A stretch of DNA of 64,000 nucleotides from Schlesneria paludicola DSM 18645 (GTDB taxonomy: Bacteria > Planctomycetota > Planctomycetia > Planctomycetales > Planctomycetaceae): positions 1 to 64,000 of the forward strand of contig CAMCMU010000004.1 of the NCBI GenBank assembly GCA_945876035.1, read 5' to 3'. This document shows positions 1 to 11,323 of the stretch, piece by piece (the stretch's first letter is position 1; each line of letters begins with the position of its first letter). The notes beneath the pieces are model-generated. The model was not told the origin of the DNA. It ran no database searches and saw only the letters and a program-made list of their open reading frames with translations. Both the position numbers and the translations under genes were made by a program.

Positions 1-2
1 GC

Positions 3-617
3 TACGTGCTCCCGCGGCACAAGGCGGCCAACTGGGTCGGGCGGGGTCGTGGGCGGAAGTCCACGCGGCCGGGAGCCAATGGCGTCGTCGAGCTCACGCC
101 GTTTGAGTTTTTGGACAGGCTCGCCGATCTCGTCCCGCCACCGCGAAAACACTGGCATCGCTACCACGGGGTGTTTGCCCCGAATCACAAGCTCAGGCCC
201 GCCGTCACGGCGCTGGCGATCGGGAATGTCGGCAAGCAACGCGAGGCCGTGACCGGCGGGCATGGGGCTGGCGAGCATGCCGCGGGAGGCTGCTGCGACG
301 CGCATCACAAGCCCCGTTCTCACGACACCTCACGGATTGCCTGGGCCAAGCTGATGGCGAGGGTGGGGGAGGAGTTTCCACTTGCGTGCCCCACCTGCGG
401 CGGCGACATCCGGCTCATCGCATTCATCACCGATCCGGGGCCAATCCGTAAGATTCTCACGCATCTTGGCGAGCCGCTCGAACCTCCACCGCTTTCTCCC
501 GCTCGCGGCTCGCTGGTTCTCGGCAATGAGCGGCGCATTGGGGTCGGGCTTCCGCCCGCGCCGCTTGGGTATGAGGCCGGCGAGTGCCGCGTCGTCAAGC
601 CGGTTGCGTCACACTGA
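3..617 (+). CDS. IS91-family transposase, C-terminal part (cut by window edge)
   Basis: The frame is open from base 3, so the gene begins upstream of the window and only about 204 C-terminal residues are visible. Stretches such as VELTPFEFLDRLADLVPPPR, YHGVFAPNHKLRP and IRKILTHLGEPLEPPP, with the zinc-type pair CPTCGGD, are what I know from the C-terminal half of IS91-type (Y2) transposases that are common in planctomycetes. After SPARG the sequence stops resembling the family, and the stop codon overlaps remnants of another element on the other strand, so the 3' end is probably rearranged. The catalytic tyrosine region would lie upstream and cannot be judged. Likely an inactive or truncated element. 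Confidence 0.75.
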   Translation, partial: YVLPRHKAANWVGRGRGRKSTRPGANGVVELTPFEFLDRLADLVPPPRKHWHRYHGVFAPNHKLRPAVTALAIGNVGKQREAVTGGHGAGEHAAGGCCDAHHKPRSHDTSRIAWAKLMARVGEEFPLACPTCGGDIRLIAFITDPGPIRKILTHLGEPLEPPPLSPARGSLVLGNERRIGVGLPPAPLGYEAGECRVVKPVASH

Positions 618-836
618 CAGATGCGACGAGTCGAGGCCCTCATGACGAAGCAGGGCGCCGAGTTATTCCGGCTGTGTGAGCTGATCTGCCTCGCGCAGGA
701 TGCGGGCCTTGTACTCGGCGTCGAATCGCCGCCGTACGGGCTTCTCCGGCACGGCCGGATTCGGCCGCTGTTGACCGTTGCCTGCTCCCGGCCCGCCACT
801 GCCTCTTGGGGACTCAAAATCTTCTGGTTCTCAGTC
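609..836 (-). pseudogene. Decayed IS3-type transposase orfA N-terminal fragment
   Basis: Read on the minus strand from about 824, one frame gives FESPRGSGGPGAGNG, then KPVRRRFDAEYKARILREAD, then LGALLRHEGLDSSHL. This matches the helix-turn-helix N-terminus of IS3-family OrfA proteins that I know from planctomycetes and other bacteria. It is broken three ways: no start codon remains in frame (a TGA lies just upstream of GAACCAGAAGATTTT), a TAA interrupts it at 663-665 where the family continues with Glu-Leu/Ile, and homology ends after SSHL at about 612. It is too damaged to appear in the ORF track. It abuts the end of the IS91-type transposase in opposite orientation, so one element probably interrupted or replaced the other. 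Confidence 0.6.
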
Positions 837-1077
837 TCCTGCCCTCCTGGCCCTCTACTCTAATCGGGGAAGGCAGGTGTCTCACCGGTCATTGGTTGGC
901 ACAGAGGGTCTTCGACAAACTCGATGGCATCGTGGCACGAAGGCAGTAACGCAAAAATAAGTGAGCCAGCCGAATCACTGACTGCGGCATCTGACCCCCT
1001 ATGCGAATAGAATGGCGATGTTCGCCCGAGTGCCGAACGGGGTTGGAGCGGAGACAGGTGTTCGCTTCGAATCGTGA

Positions 1078-2073
1078 TCAAGAACGAGTTCGAGCAGAGT
1101 TCAAAAGACGATCGACCGACTGGATCGTTGACTCATTCGAATCGATTTCGATCGGAATGCACTCCTCCAAGTTGCGAAACCAAGTCAACTGTCGCTTGGC
1201 AAATTGTCTTGTGTGCGTCTGTATCAGGGCGACCAATTCGTGGGGTGGAGACGCCTCGAGATCGGGCCGGCCATTGCATCCCACAGGTTCGGCATCCATC
1301 CAATCGAGGACATCTCTGTATCCCAAAGCCTGACGTGCAGTCCGGCTGAGTGGTTGTGGCAAGTCTCGCAACAGCCGGACCTCGGCCAGAAATCCCTGCT
1401 GAAACATCTGCTCGACCCGCGCATCGATTCTGGAATTCAACCAGTCTCGATTGGGTGACAACCAATAGACGTGGGGTGTTCGTTCAGAAAGTGGCCGAGG
1501 GCCTTGTTCTTGCTGTTCCGACAATGTTCGGCCGGTCAAAAGCTGGACCTCGATGGCTCGAACCACGCGACGCAGATCGTTCGGATGCAGGCGTGAGGCG
1601 GTCACGGGATCGATCCGAGATAACTCGCGATGTAGGGATTCACGCCCCTCGGCAATCGCGCGCTGTTCCAGTTCTCGACGTAACTCCCAGTCGGCTTTTG
1701 GTCCCTCAAACACTCCGCGGAGCAGGCTTCTCAGGTACAATCCAGTCCCACCGACGAAGAGAGGTGTGCGACCGCGACTGAGAATCTCGAGGCAGCACGT
1801 CGCGGATGCTTCGAGATAGTCCGTTAGGCTAAATTCTTCGTGAGGTGCAAGAATGTCGATCAAATGATGCGGGACGCGATCACGCTCAAATCGAGTGGCC
1901 TTGGCCGTACCAACATCCATTCCCCGGTAAACGGTCATGGAATCCAGAGCAATGATTTCGGCATTCAATTGATTGGCCAGCGTCAACGACAATGCGGTCT
2001 TGCCACAGGCGGTCGGCCCACTCAAGAACCAGCATTGTCGCAGAATTTCGTTAAGGAATATCACAGGTCGCAT
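1078..2073 (-). CDS. miaA: tRNA dimethylallyltransferase
   Basis: Transfers the dimethylallyl group of DMAPP to N6 of A37 in tRNAs that read UNN codons; cytoplasmic. The N-terminus has the P-loop GPTACGKTALS, followed by the family signatures DSMTVYRGMDVGTAK, VPHHLIDI and FVGGTGLYLRSLL. Length of about 331 residues is normal. The ORF track begins at a TTG at 2118; I prefer the ATG at 2073 (MRPVIF), because it places the P-loop about 18 residues from the start as is usual. Neither start has a strong ribosome binding site. The gene stands alone, divergent from nothing and downstream of IS remnants. Confidence 0.93.
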   Translation of the reverse strand: MRPVIFLNEILRQCWFLSGPTACGKTALSLTLANQLNAEIIALDSMTVYRGMDVGTAKATRFERDRVPHHLIDILAPHEEFSLTDYLEASATCCLEILSRGRTPLFVGGTGLYLRSLLRGVFEGPKADWELRRELEQRAIAEGRESLHRELSRIDPVTASRLHPNDLRRVVRAIEVQLLTGRTLSEQQEQGPRPLSERTPHVYWLSPNRDWLNSRIDARVEQMFQQGFLAEVRLLRDLPQPLSRTARQALGYRDVLDWMDAEPVGCNGRPDLEASPPHELVALIQTHTRQFAKRQLTWFRNLEECIPIEIDSNESTIQSVDRLLNSARTRS

Positions 2074-2317
2074 TTGGCACACTCTGCCGCGGACAATCAC
2101 GGAGGCTCCGAGCTTCAAAAACGAATTTTGAGGCGGCGGCTCGATGCCTCACCCGGACTCGCGGTCAGAATTTTTTGGCGAATCGGCCTGCCAACAAAAA
2201 GTAGGGCCTGTGTTGCCACGGCCCGCAATCCGTCGGTCCTGAACACACGCAGAAACATCGGTCCAAATTCGGAGTTGGGCAGGATCAGCGGATGAGGCGT
2301 CCCTTACTTGCCGTCGG

Positions 2318-2616
2318 TCACTCGGCGGCTGTGGAGACCATAAATTCCCGACGTGAACGGGGGGCGTGATCCGGAAGGTCTCGCCATGCAATGTCCTCCA
2401 CAGAGGAGGATTCCAAGTCTTCCACGGAGATCTTCGGAGGCGAGCCCTTCCGTGACTTTGCCGAGTCGCACCAAAACAGCCTGTGGATCCGGCCGAACAC
2501 AGAGTGGCCCCCCCTGTTTCCGTTGGTTTGGATATCAGGGAAACCACCCGGTCCGAGTCCTTCAAGCACTCGACAATAGCAACCTGTTCAGGGCGCAATC
2601 GATCGATCAGTCCCAT
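2318..2616 (-). pseudogene. Possible small protein with a frameshift in a G7 tract
   Basis: A minus-strand frame starts well at 2616 (MGLIDRLRPEQVAIVECLKD, then SDRVVSLISKPTETGG) and then turns shadow-like. At that point lies a run of seven G on the minus strand (2508-2514). One extra G would continue into the frame 2318-2569 ending SRREFMVSTAAE, which has the higher third-position GC; one G fewer would continue into another frame containing QAVLVRLGKVTEGLASEDL. I recognise no family. It may be a real gene with a sequencing error or a slippage site, a pseudogene, or chance. Confidence 0.3.
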
Positions 2617-3000
2617 GATTTTGTACTTTAACAAAGCCGCTGACGATAGAAAAATTTGACGTCACCCCCCCCTTCGGGATTCTATCGTTGGCGCGAGAAT
2701 CGCCACAAGTAAGTTTTCGACGCGTGTACAATTTGTAAATAAATTGCACGCGGTGACGAAGGTTGCACTTAAATGAGTCTTGCTGTTTGCAGGAATTTGG
2801 CGAATTTTGTGAATGATCCCGTAAAATTTGTTGCCTTTTTAACGAATCAGAGTACTCCCAACCGATCGAATTTGACGCACGGATTTTAGTCAATTAGACT
2901 AGTGATGTAGAACCGTTTTTTTGCCTTGGTTGATGGAGCGGAGTTGATACTGTTTCGTCAGGATTTCGAGCGGTTCTTGGCGGACCCGGAGCGATCAAAA
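2617..3000. other. AT-rich spacer between divergent small ORF and FHA gene
   Basis: This spacer is clearly poorer in GC than its surroundings and has no convincing ORF in either direction. It presumably holds the divergent promoters. A small inverted repeat, TAGTC-aatta-GACTA, lies at 2887-2901. No operator of a known type is visible. Confidence 0.4.
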
Positions 3001-3507
3001 ATGTTAGGCCAGCTAATCCCGCTGGGTGGTGGAGATCCCATTCCGTTGTGGAAGCCGAAGCTCCTCGTCGGCCGCCGTCCTCGTTGTGATATTCGGCTAA
3101 ATTTTGCCAATATTTCCTCAGAGCACTGCCTTTTGGAGATGGTCAGCGGCTATTGGCAGGCGAGTGATCTTCACAGCAGTAACGGCACGAAAGTCAATGG
3201 GGAGCGTGTGCACCACGGAATCCTTCAGCCAGGCGATACCATTGCGTTTGCGAAGTGTCGCTTCGAGATCGACTATACTCCGGATCGGAACGTCGTCTCC
3301 GACGTCGAAATCGATCCTTTTTCAATCGGATTACTCGAGAAAGCGGGACTGCAGCGGGATGATGAAAGTCAACGCGTTGGTCGTGGAGCCAGTTCCGGGC
3401 CAAAAAGAGGACATTCTCAAGATCGAGCACCGTCAAGCATCCGAAATCGTGCCACTCCGAAAAAAAATGAAAAATCAGACGGGGACAACTCGATCGAAGA
3501 TGCTTAG
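3001..3507 (+). CDS. FHA domain protein
   Basis: About 168 residues with one forkhead-associated domain at roughly residues 10-95: VGRRPRCDI, then SSEHCLL, then SSNGTKVNG, the residues that read phosphothreonine peptides. FHA proteins of this size act as adaptors for Ser/Thr kinase signalling, which planctomycetes use heavily; no kinase is encoded nearby. The C-terminal 60 residues are charged, low in complexity and probably disordered. The ORF track begins at a TTG at 2926, but the ATG at 3001 gives MLGQLIPLGGGDPIPL, the usual N-terminus of planctomycete FHA proteins, with GGAG about 13 bases upstream. Confidence 0.85.
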   Translation: MLGQLIPLGGGDPIPLWKPKLLVGRRPRCDIRLNFANISSEHCLLEMVSGYWQASDLHSSNGTKVNGERVHHGILQPGDTIAFAKCRFEIDYTPDRNVVSDVEIDPFSIGLLEKAGLQRDDESQRVGRGASSGPKRGHSQDRAPSSIRNRATPKKNEKSDGDNSIEDA

Positions 3508-3544
3508 GGAAACTCGCAACGTCGGTTCGGGGTCATCGCAGATC

Positions 3545-4453
3545 TCAATCGGGCAATAACAATCCCAGTTCAATCAGTTTTTCACGGCATTCGTCCCGTT
3601 CACGGCTGCGGGTCAGTTCGATCCAGGTCGGATCCTGAACTTCGATGAAATCGGTGTTGGAATACGGGGGAGCCTTGCCAGATGCGGCTCCGTGTTGCGC
3701 GAGGCGGCGGATGACACTCTGTTCGAGACGGCTGAGAGTTCCGCCTCCAAGACGATAATCCTCAAACGCTTCCCACACGACGGGAAATAGTGGGCGAACA
3801 ATTTCTTGCCCGATCGTTGTGGCATAAAGCCGAATTTCCTCCTGCGCATGGGGATCCATCCGCAGTGAGAGGAAGTGTAACAGATTATGGAGATCAATCT
3901 TCCAGTAGGCTTCGGTATACGTGGCGAGCGGAAGATCTTTGCGGGCTTGCTCACGCGCCACGCCTGAGGCCAAGCGGCCATCGTAGATGCGTCGAGTTTC
4001 CTCGTGCAACTGTCGTTCTTCCTGGGATAGCTTTTCACCGATCGCGTTGGGAAGTGCTTGGCCGCTTCCCTGGCGGTTTTGGTCGGCTTGGGATCGCCAC
4101 GCGTCGACGGGAGTCGACTGAGCGGAATCAATCGCCATGGAATAACGCGTACTGTATTCGTTCACACTCGCCATTCGATGCCGGATCCACTGACGCCAGC
4201 AGTCCATGGGGACGCGAACGAGGATCTTGATCTCCGCCATTTCCAGTGGAGTTGTATGTCTGTGACGCATCAAGTAGCGAATCAGGGTTCGGTCGTCGGA
4301 GACCTTCTTCGTGCCGACACCATAGCTGACTCTCGCTGCTTGAACGACCGCCGAGTCGTCTCCCATGACATCAACGAGACAGACAAAGCCGTCGTCCAAA
4401 ACAGGTATTTTCTTCCAGCGAAGCTGTTCGACAATCTCAGAATTTGCAGGCAT
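3545..4453 (-). CDS. thyX: Flavin-dependent thymidylate synthase
   Basis: Makes dTMP from dUMP using methylene-tetrahydrofolate and FAD/NADPH, replacing ThyA. The ThyX signature RHRxxSxxxxSxR is present as RHRMASVNEYSTRY near residue 95, preceded by RHRHTTPLEMAEIKILVRVP. Length of 302 residues is within the long-form range of the family. It is convergent with the FHA gene (37 bases between stops). Together with nrdJ at 18-21 kb it points to oxygen-independent DNA precursor synthesis. The start is ATG at 4453. Confidence 0.95.
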   Translation of the reverse strand: MPANSEIVEQLRWKKIPVLDDGFVCLVDVMGDDSAVVQAARVSYGVGTKKVSDDRTLIRYLMRHRHTTPLEMAEIKILVRVPMDCWRQWIRHRMASVNEYSTRYSMAIDSAQSTPVDAWRSQADQNRQGSGQALPNAIGEKLSQEERQLHEETRRIYDGRLASGVAREQARKDLPLATYTEAYWKIDLHNLLHFLSLRMDPHAQEEIRLYATTIGQEIVRPLFPVVWEAFEDYRLGGGTLSRLEQSVIRRLAQHGAASGKAPPYSNTDFIEVQDPTWIELTRSRERDECREKLIELGLLLPD

Positions 4454-4843
4454 TACCGAAGGTTCCTAGGATAAAATAACCGGTCACGGCAAAACACGAG
4501 AATCCGCACAAGAATTGGAAAATCGGAACCACAATGGATCGCATCTGACTCAGCACCGAACGTGGCGTTCAGGGTGATTCGCTGTTTCATTTCAGAATCG
4601 ATATCGAAGATAAAGTCACTCGCAATTTCGATGTTTGACGCTCGTGAAGGGAATCGTTTGCAGTCTGCTCGGTTCATTCCCAAAAGCGGGCCTGACGCAT
4701 TCTATATCAGCGGGAAGGCCCCTTGAAAATGCCGCCGACGATGTTGTCGTGAGTGTACGGGTTGCGAACTTGTCGGAATCAGAGTCAAATTCAAACCGAG
4801 TATCAATTGATGATTTCTTTTTCAGACCTTGGGGAAACTGGGG
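4454..4843. other. Divergent spacer thyX / thioredoxin-like gene
   Basis: About 390 bases between divergent genes. I see no ORF with coding character and no recognisable operator or riboswitch; it presumably contains the two promoters. Confidence 0.4.
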
Positions 4844-5404
4844 ATGGATGTACTTTCACGTTGGACTGCCGGATTGAATTACGACAGGTTTCTCGACAAA
4901 TATGCGACGCCTGAACAGCGGCGTCGATGGGACGCATTTCACTCCAAGGTCGGGTTGACGCCCTCTCAGCAGGCGACCCTACGGGATTTTCGCCGCGAAA
5001 TGCTCGTCATCGTCGTGGCCGGTGCATGGTGCGGCGACTGTATTCAGCAGGTTCCGATTTTCGACCATTTTTCGAAGCAGGCCCCCTGTCTTCAATTCCG
5101 TTATTTTGATCGAGAGGATCACGGAGATCTGGCCGACGAGTTGTCAATTTGTGGCGGGCGGAGAGTCCCGTCGGTGTTGTTTTTATCGGAGGACGGAGCT
5201 CCCTGTGGTCGCGCCGGTGATCGAACATTGTCCAAGTACCGCGACATGGTTGCGACTCTCGATGGCGCCTCCTGTCCGACCGGAATTGTAGCTCCGGTAC
5301 AAGCATTGCTAAGCGACGTCACGCAGGATTGGCTTAATGAATTCGAGCGAGTTCAACTCATGCTGCGACTCTCGCCGCGACTGCGTCAGAAGCATGGCGA
5401 TTGA
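4844..5404 (+). CDS. Thioredoxin-family protein
   Basis: About 186 residues. A thioredoxin-like core is seen at roughly residues 48-120: VIVVAGAWCGDCIQQVPIF with the redox pair WCGDC near residue 60, and the cis-proline region RRVPSVLFLSEDG. It lacks a signal peptide, so it is probably cytoplasmic. The WCGDC motif is found in thioredoxin-like proteins of uncertain substrate rather than in classical thioredoxin (WCGPC). I chose ATG 4844 (MDVLSRW) over the upstream TTG at 4829 because GGGGA-type sequence precedes it at good spacing. The N-terminal 45 residues (NYDRFLDKYATPEQRRRWD) are family-specific. Confidence 0.8.
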   Translation: MDVLSRWTAGLNYDRFLDKYATPEQRRRWDAFHSKVGLTPSQQATLRDFRREMLVIVVAGAWCGDCIQQVPIFDHFSKQAPCLQFRYFDREDHGDLADELSICGGRRVPSVLFLSEDGAPCGRAGDRTLSKYRDMVATLDGASCPTGIVAPVQALLSDVTQDWLNEFERVQLMLRLSPRLRQKHGD

Positions 5405-5558
5405 TTTCGGGAGTTCGACAGATTCTACTTGAGCCTCGTAGAAGCTTCCCGAAAGACAGATGATGTCATATCCAATGACAGTGTCGTGACGGGGTCAGTG
5501 CCTTCAAACCGACAGTGGCTGCCGAAGCGGTGGCCTGACTGACCTGCTCGCCCTCTAA

Positions 5559-6413
5559 ATGGTCGCCGATGCCGACCTGAAAGTTGCCATGAAAGGAAAT
5601 ATCAATCACTCCGTTGTCTTTTGGTGCTTCAATATTGCCGGAGACAAGTGGAGCATCGACACGACCTGTTCCGTCGCGAAAAGTGTCGGCTGCTCGTCGG
5701 TTGAAATCTGTGGCCCGGCCGAGTTTGATACGATCAAGAAGCATGGGTTGACGTGCGCTCTTGCGGCGAACGGGATGTCTGGTGCACCGTTTATGAGGGG
5801 GCTGAATAATCCGTCCTATCAGTCGGAGGTTATTGCCGTCACGTCAAAGACGATCGAGGACTGTGCTGCCGCCAACGTCCCCAGCGTGATCGCCTTCACG
5901 GGGTACAAGTGGAAGAATGCAGACGATCCGAATAGCGGCGAAATCTCGCTTCAGGAGGGAGCGGACAATTGTGTCGCGGGTCTGAAAGCCTTGGCTGCTC
6001 TCGCCGAAAAGAAGGGGATTAACATCTGCCTCGAACAACTGAACACGCGAGACGGTTCACATCCCATGAAGGGACATCCCGGCTATCAGGGAGACGATAT
6101 CGATTACGTGGCCAATATCGTCCGTCGAGTCGGCTCGCCACGCGTGCAACTGTTGTTCGATATTTATCACGTCCAGGTCATGAATGGTGACGTGATCCGC
6201 CGCATCGAAGAATGCCGGGATGTGATCGGCCATATTCATACAGCGGGTAATCCTGGCCGGGCGGAACTCGACGAACAGCAGGAGATCAACTATCCGCCCA
6301 TCATGAGGAAGTTGGTTGAGATTGGATACAAGGGCTATGTCGGTCACGAATTCATTCCCACCCGCGATCCAATCGCCGGACTTCGAGAAGCGGTCGAGAT
6401 CTGCGACGTCTGA
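5559..6413 (+). CDS. Hydroxypyruvate isomerase-like TIM-barrel protein
   Basis: About 284 residues with the AP-endonuclease-2/xylose-isomerase-like TIM barrel: KGNINHSVVFWCFN at the N-terminus, ICLEQLN at about 160, LLFDIYHVQVMNGD at about 200 and GHEFIPT near the C-terminus, which carry the metal-binding acidic residues of Hyi-type isomerases. Likely acts on small hydroxy-keto acids or sugars; the true substrate is unknown. A TAA directly precedes ATG 5559. A second in-frame ATG at 5589 (MKGNINHS) is also possible. A strong stem-loop follows the stop. Confidence 0.8.
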   Translation: MVADADLKVAMKGNINHSVVFWCFNIAGDKWSIDTTCSVAKSVGCSSVEICGPAEFDTIKKHGLTCALAANGMSGAPFMRGLNNPSYQSEVIAVTSKTIEDCAAANVPSVIAFTGYKWKNADDPNSGEISLQEGADNCVAGLKALAALAEKKGINICLEQLNTRDGSHPMKGHPGYQGDDIDYVANIVRRVGSPRVQLLFDIYHVQVMNGDVIRRIEECRDVIGHIHTAGNPGRAELDEQQEINYPPIMRKLVEIGYKGYVGHEFIPTRDPIAGLREAVEICDV

Positions 6414-6419
6414 TCGACG

Positions 6420-6457
6420 CAAACCGTATCGTTCGCGTTCAGTGTCGATACGGTTTG
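6420..6457 (+). terminator. Stem-loop after the isomerase-like gene
   Basis: A perfect 12-bp inverted repeat, CAAACCGTATCG at 6420-6431 and CGATACGGTTTG at 6446-6457, with a 14-base loop, lies 7 bases after the stop at 6413. The T-rich tail is short (TTTGTC), so it is a probable but not ideal intrinsic terminator. Confidence 0.65.
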
Positions 6458-8753
<2,296 letters not shown>

Positions 8754-8920
8754 TTGGCTGTTTCGCCGTTGATCGTTGTGGCGTTCCATCCCTTTCCCAG
8801 TTTGATTGGGTGGCCGCAGATTGGCTGGATAGTGTCTATAAAAAACCATGTAGGCGGTCGGTTGTTCAGGTCGGCCGCACGACAGGAATTGTTAACAGTT
8901 AATTTAAAGGACTTAATTTA

Positions 8921-9211
8921 ATGAACTTGAAGCCTCTCGATGACCGTGTTGTGGTTGAGCCTCTGACTGCAGAAGAAAAGACGGCTGGAGGAATCGTTCT
9001 TCCGGATGCTGCCAAAGAAAAACCTCAACGCGGCAAAGTCTTGGCGGTCGGGCCCGGACGTTTGCTGGACAGCGGCGAACGGTGTCCAGTGGCGGTCAAG
9101 GTTGGCGACGAGGTTTTGTTTGCTAAATATGGTGGCACCGAGATCGAAGTCCAGAAGAAAGACGTGAAGATCCTGCGGGAATCTGACATTCTGGCTAAAG
9201 TGACTGGTTGA
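8921..9211 (+). CDS. groES: Co-chaperonin GroES
   Basis: The 10-kDa lid of the chaperonin, 96 residues. [13 protein letters not shown] at the start, the mobile loop [22 protein letters not shown] and [15 protein letters not shown] are classical GroES features. It lies 167 bases after groEL-1 and 114 bases before groEL-2, so it may serve both. ATG 8921 is preceded by AAAGGA. The order groEL-groES is the reverse of the usual groES-groEL for the first paralogue and normal for the second. Confidence 0.97.
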   Translation: MNLKPLDDRVVVEPLTAEEKTAGGIVLPDAAKEKPQRGKVLAVGPGRLLDSGERCPVAVKVGDEVLFAKYGGTEIEVQKKDVKILRESDILAKVTG

Positions 9212-9325
9212 TTTGATGGACTCGCTGGACGTCAATTATCGTCTAACAAATACATCGGCTTCGCTGTGCTGAGGCCGTATGCTGTATAGCAGTTTTTTCC
9301 TTGAAAATTCCCACAGGAGCCTGTC

Positions 9326-10942
9326 GTGGCTAAGCAACTTTTGTTCGATGATCGTGCACGCCTGAAATTGCAGCGTGGAGTGGAAACGCTGGCCAAGGCT
9401 GTCGCCGTAACGATGGGCCCCACGGGTCGAAATGTCATCATTGACAAATCGTTCGGTAACCCGATCGTCACCAAAGACGGCGTGACGGTTTCCAAAGAAG
9501 TCGAATTGGAAGACCCGTATGAACACATGGGTGCAAAACTTGTCAATGAAGTCGCCTCTAAAACAAGTGACATCGCTGGAGATGGAACCACAACCGCTAC
9601 GGTTTTGGCTCGAGCAATTTATAGCGAGGGGCTCAGAAGTTTGACGCTGGGTGCTAATCCCACCATCGTTCGCAAGGGGATTGAAAAGGCTGTCGACGCA
9701 GCAATCGCCTTCGTAGAGAAGATGGCGAAGCCGGTTTCTTCCAAGGAAGAGATCGCACAAGTCGGTTCAATTTCGGCCAACAATGATCGTGTTATCGGCG
9801 ACTTGATTGCGGACGCCATGGAAAAGGTTGGTCGTGATGGCGTGATCACCGTTGAAGAGGGAAAAGGCAATTCCACGACATTGCAGACGGCCGAAGGGAT
9901 GCAGTTTGACAAAGGCTATGTTTCGCCCTACTTGGTGACTCATCCTGAGGATATGAAATGTATTCTTGAAGACTGTTATATCCTGTTGTTCGAAAAGAAG
10001 ATTTCTAGCCTACGCGAATTCGTACCCATTTTGGAAAAAGTGGCCCAACGCAGTAAGCCGCTGTTGGTCGTTGCTGAGGATGTCGACGGAGAGGCGTTGA
10101 CAGCTCTGGTTGTCAACAAATTGCGTGGAGTCCTGCAGATCTGTGCCGTCAAGGCTCCTGGTTTCGGTGATCGTCGTAAGGCAATGATGGGCGATATGGC
10201 GACGTTGACGGGTGGAACGTTGATTTCTGAAGATCTCGGAATCACCCTCGAGTCAGTGGAGTTGAGCCATCTCGGCCGCGCGAAGAAGGTCGAAGTCACT
10301 AAGGACACCTGCACATTGATTGAGGGTGCGGGCGATACGGCCCAGATTCAGGCTCGCGTTGAGCAGATTCGGCGACAGATTGAAGCCACCGAAAGTGAGT
10401 ATGATCGGGAAAAATTCCAAGAGCGACTGGCCAAAATTTCGGGTGGAGTCGCGATCATCTCCGTCGGTGCGGCCACCGAAGCGGAAATGAAACAGACAAA
10501 GGCTCGAATGGAGGATGCGCTCCATGCAACGCGTGCAGCCGTTGAGGAGGGTATTCTTCCCGGCGGTGGTGTCGCATTGTTGCGAGCCATCGCGGCCGTC
10601 AGTGAAGTCAAGGCCAAGGGCGACGAAAAGATTGGCGTACACATTGTCATCAAGGCGCTGGAAGCTCCGATTCGTCAAATCGTGAACAACAGTGGCATTG
10701 ATGGGAGTGTCGTGGCTGATGAAGTCCGCAGCATGCCGACCAACACCGGATTCGATGCGAACACAAATAAGTACGTGGATATGTACAAGATGGGAATCAT
10801 CGACCCCGCCAAGGTGGTCAAGAGCGCTCTCCGCAATGCGGCTTCCATCGCTGGATTGATGTTAACCACGTCAGTGTTGGTAACACGTGGTGAAGACAGT
10901 GATGGTAAAGCGTCAGGCAAGGTCGAGGGCGCTGTGCGATAA
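9326..10942 (+). CDS. groEL: Chaperonin GroEL, paralogue 2 (no GGM tail)
   Basis: Second 60-kDa chaperonin subunit, 538 residues. It keeps [42 protein letters not shown] and [15 protein letters not shown], so ATP hydrolysis should be intact. Unlike paralogue 1, it has no Gly-Met tail: the C-terminus reads [19 protein letters not shown], polar and charged. Tails line the chamber floor, so the two paralogues probably differ in client range. Start is GTG 9326 with an AGGAG site (CACAGGAGCC). It follows groES directly and is closed by a strong terminator. Confidence 0.96.
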   Translation: MAKQLLFDDRARLKLQRGVETLAKAVAVTMGPTGRNVIIDKSFGNPIVTKDGVTVSKEVELEDPYEHMGAKLVNEVASKTSDIAGDGTTTATVLARAIYSEGLRSLTLGANPTIVRKGIEKAVDAAIAFVEKMAKPVSSKEEIAQVGSISANNDRVIGDLIADAMEKVGRDGVITVEEGKGNSTTLQTAEGMQFDKGYVSPYLVTHPEDMKCILEDCYILLFEKKISSLREFVPILEKVAQRSKPLLVVAEDVDGEALTALVVNKLRGVLQICAVKAPGFGDRRKAMMGDMATLTGGTLISEDLGITLESVELSHLGRAKKVEVTKDTCTLIEGAGDTAQIQARVEQIRRQIEATESEYDREKFQERLAKISGGVAIISVGAATEAEMKQTKARMEDALHATRAAVEEGILPGGGVALLRAIAAVSEVKAKGDEKIGVHIVIKALEAPIRQIVNNSGIDGSVVADEVRSMPTNTGFDANTNKYVDMYKMGIIDPAKVVKSALRNAASIAGLMLTTSVLVTRGEDSDGKASGKVEGAVR

Positions 10943-10996
10943 CCAGCTCGTAAGCCCGTCGCTGGCCGATGAAAACGACCTGATTGACAACAGCCG

Positions 10997-11023
10997 AACC
11001 GCCGGGAGTCTCCCGGCGGTTTG
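10997..11023 (+). terminator. Intrinsic terminator after groEL-2
   Basis: AACCGCCGGGA (10997-11007), a 3-base loop, TCCCGGCGGTT (11011-11021), then TTGTTGTTT. GC-rich 11-bp stem followed by a T-rich stretch, 54 bases after the groEL-2 stop: a classic rho-independent terminator. Confidence 0.88.
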
Positions 11024-11323
11024 TTGTTTAAATTGTCAAAATGGTTTACGGGTGAAAAAATAGAAAAATGGTCGCGAACCAAGTGCGACGCTATGGTGGC
11101 CCTTGCCAACGGCTAATGAGGTCAGTCGAGATCCGTTTTGGACCTTGGGATTGTGCTGCTGGATGGCCTAGGCGATGATCACCTTGCAATTTAGGGGCGG
11201 TGAACCGTTGGTCACAGGCTTGGGGAGCCGAGGGCGACATCGCGATCAGGCTGTGGTACCACAAAAGTTTTCTATGCGGTGGAGTTGGAGTGTCGTTCTA
11301 GGAGATTTCGGAGTGGAGCCGTG
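11024..11323. other. Spacer before dnaJ
   Basis: About 300 bases between the groEL-2 terminator and dnaJ. No gene seen. It should hold the promoter for dnaJ-grpE, since the terminator separates these from groEL-2, but I cannot identify a heat-shock sigma or CIRCE site. Confidence 0.4.

Noticed and set aside
320-817. Minus-strand ORF of 165 aa over the IS region
   Set aside because: Antisense shadow of the IS91-type gene at one end and out of frame with the IS3 remnant at the other.
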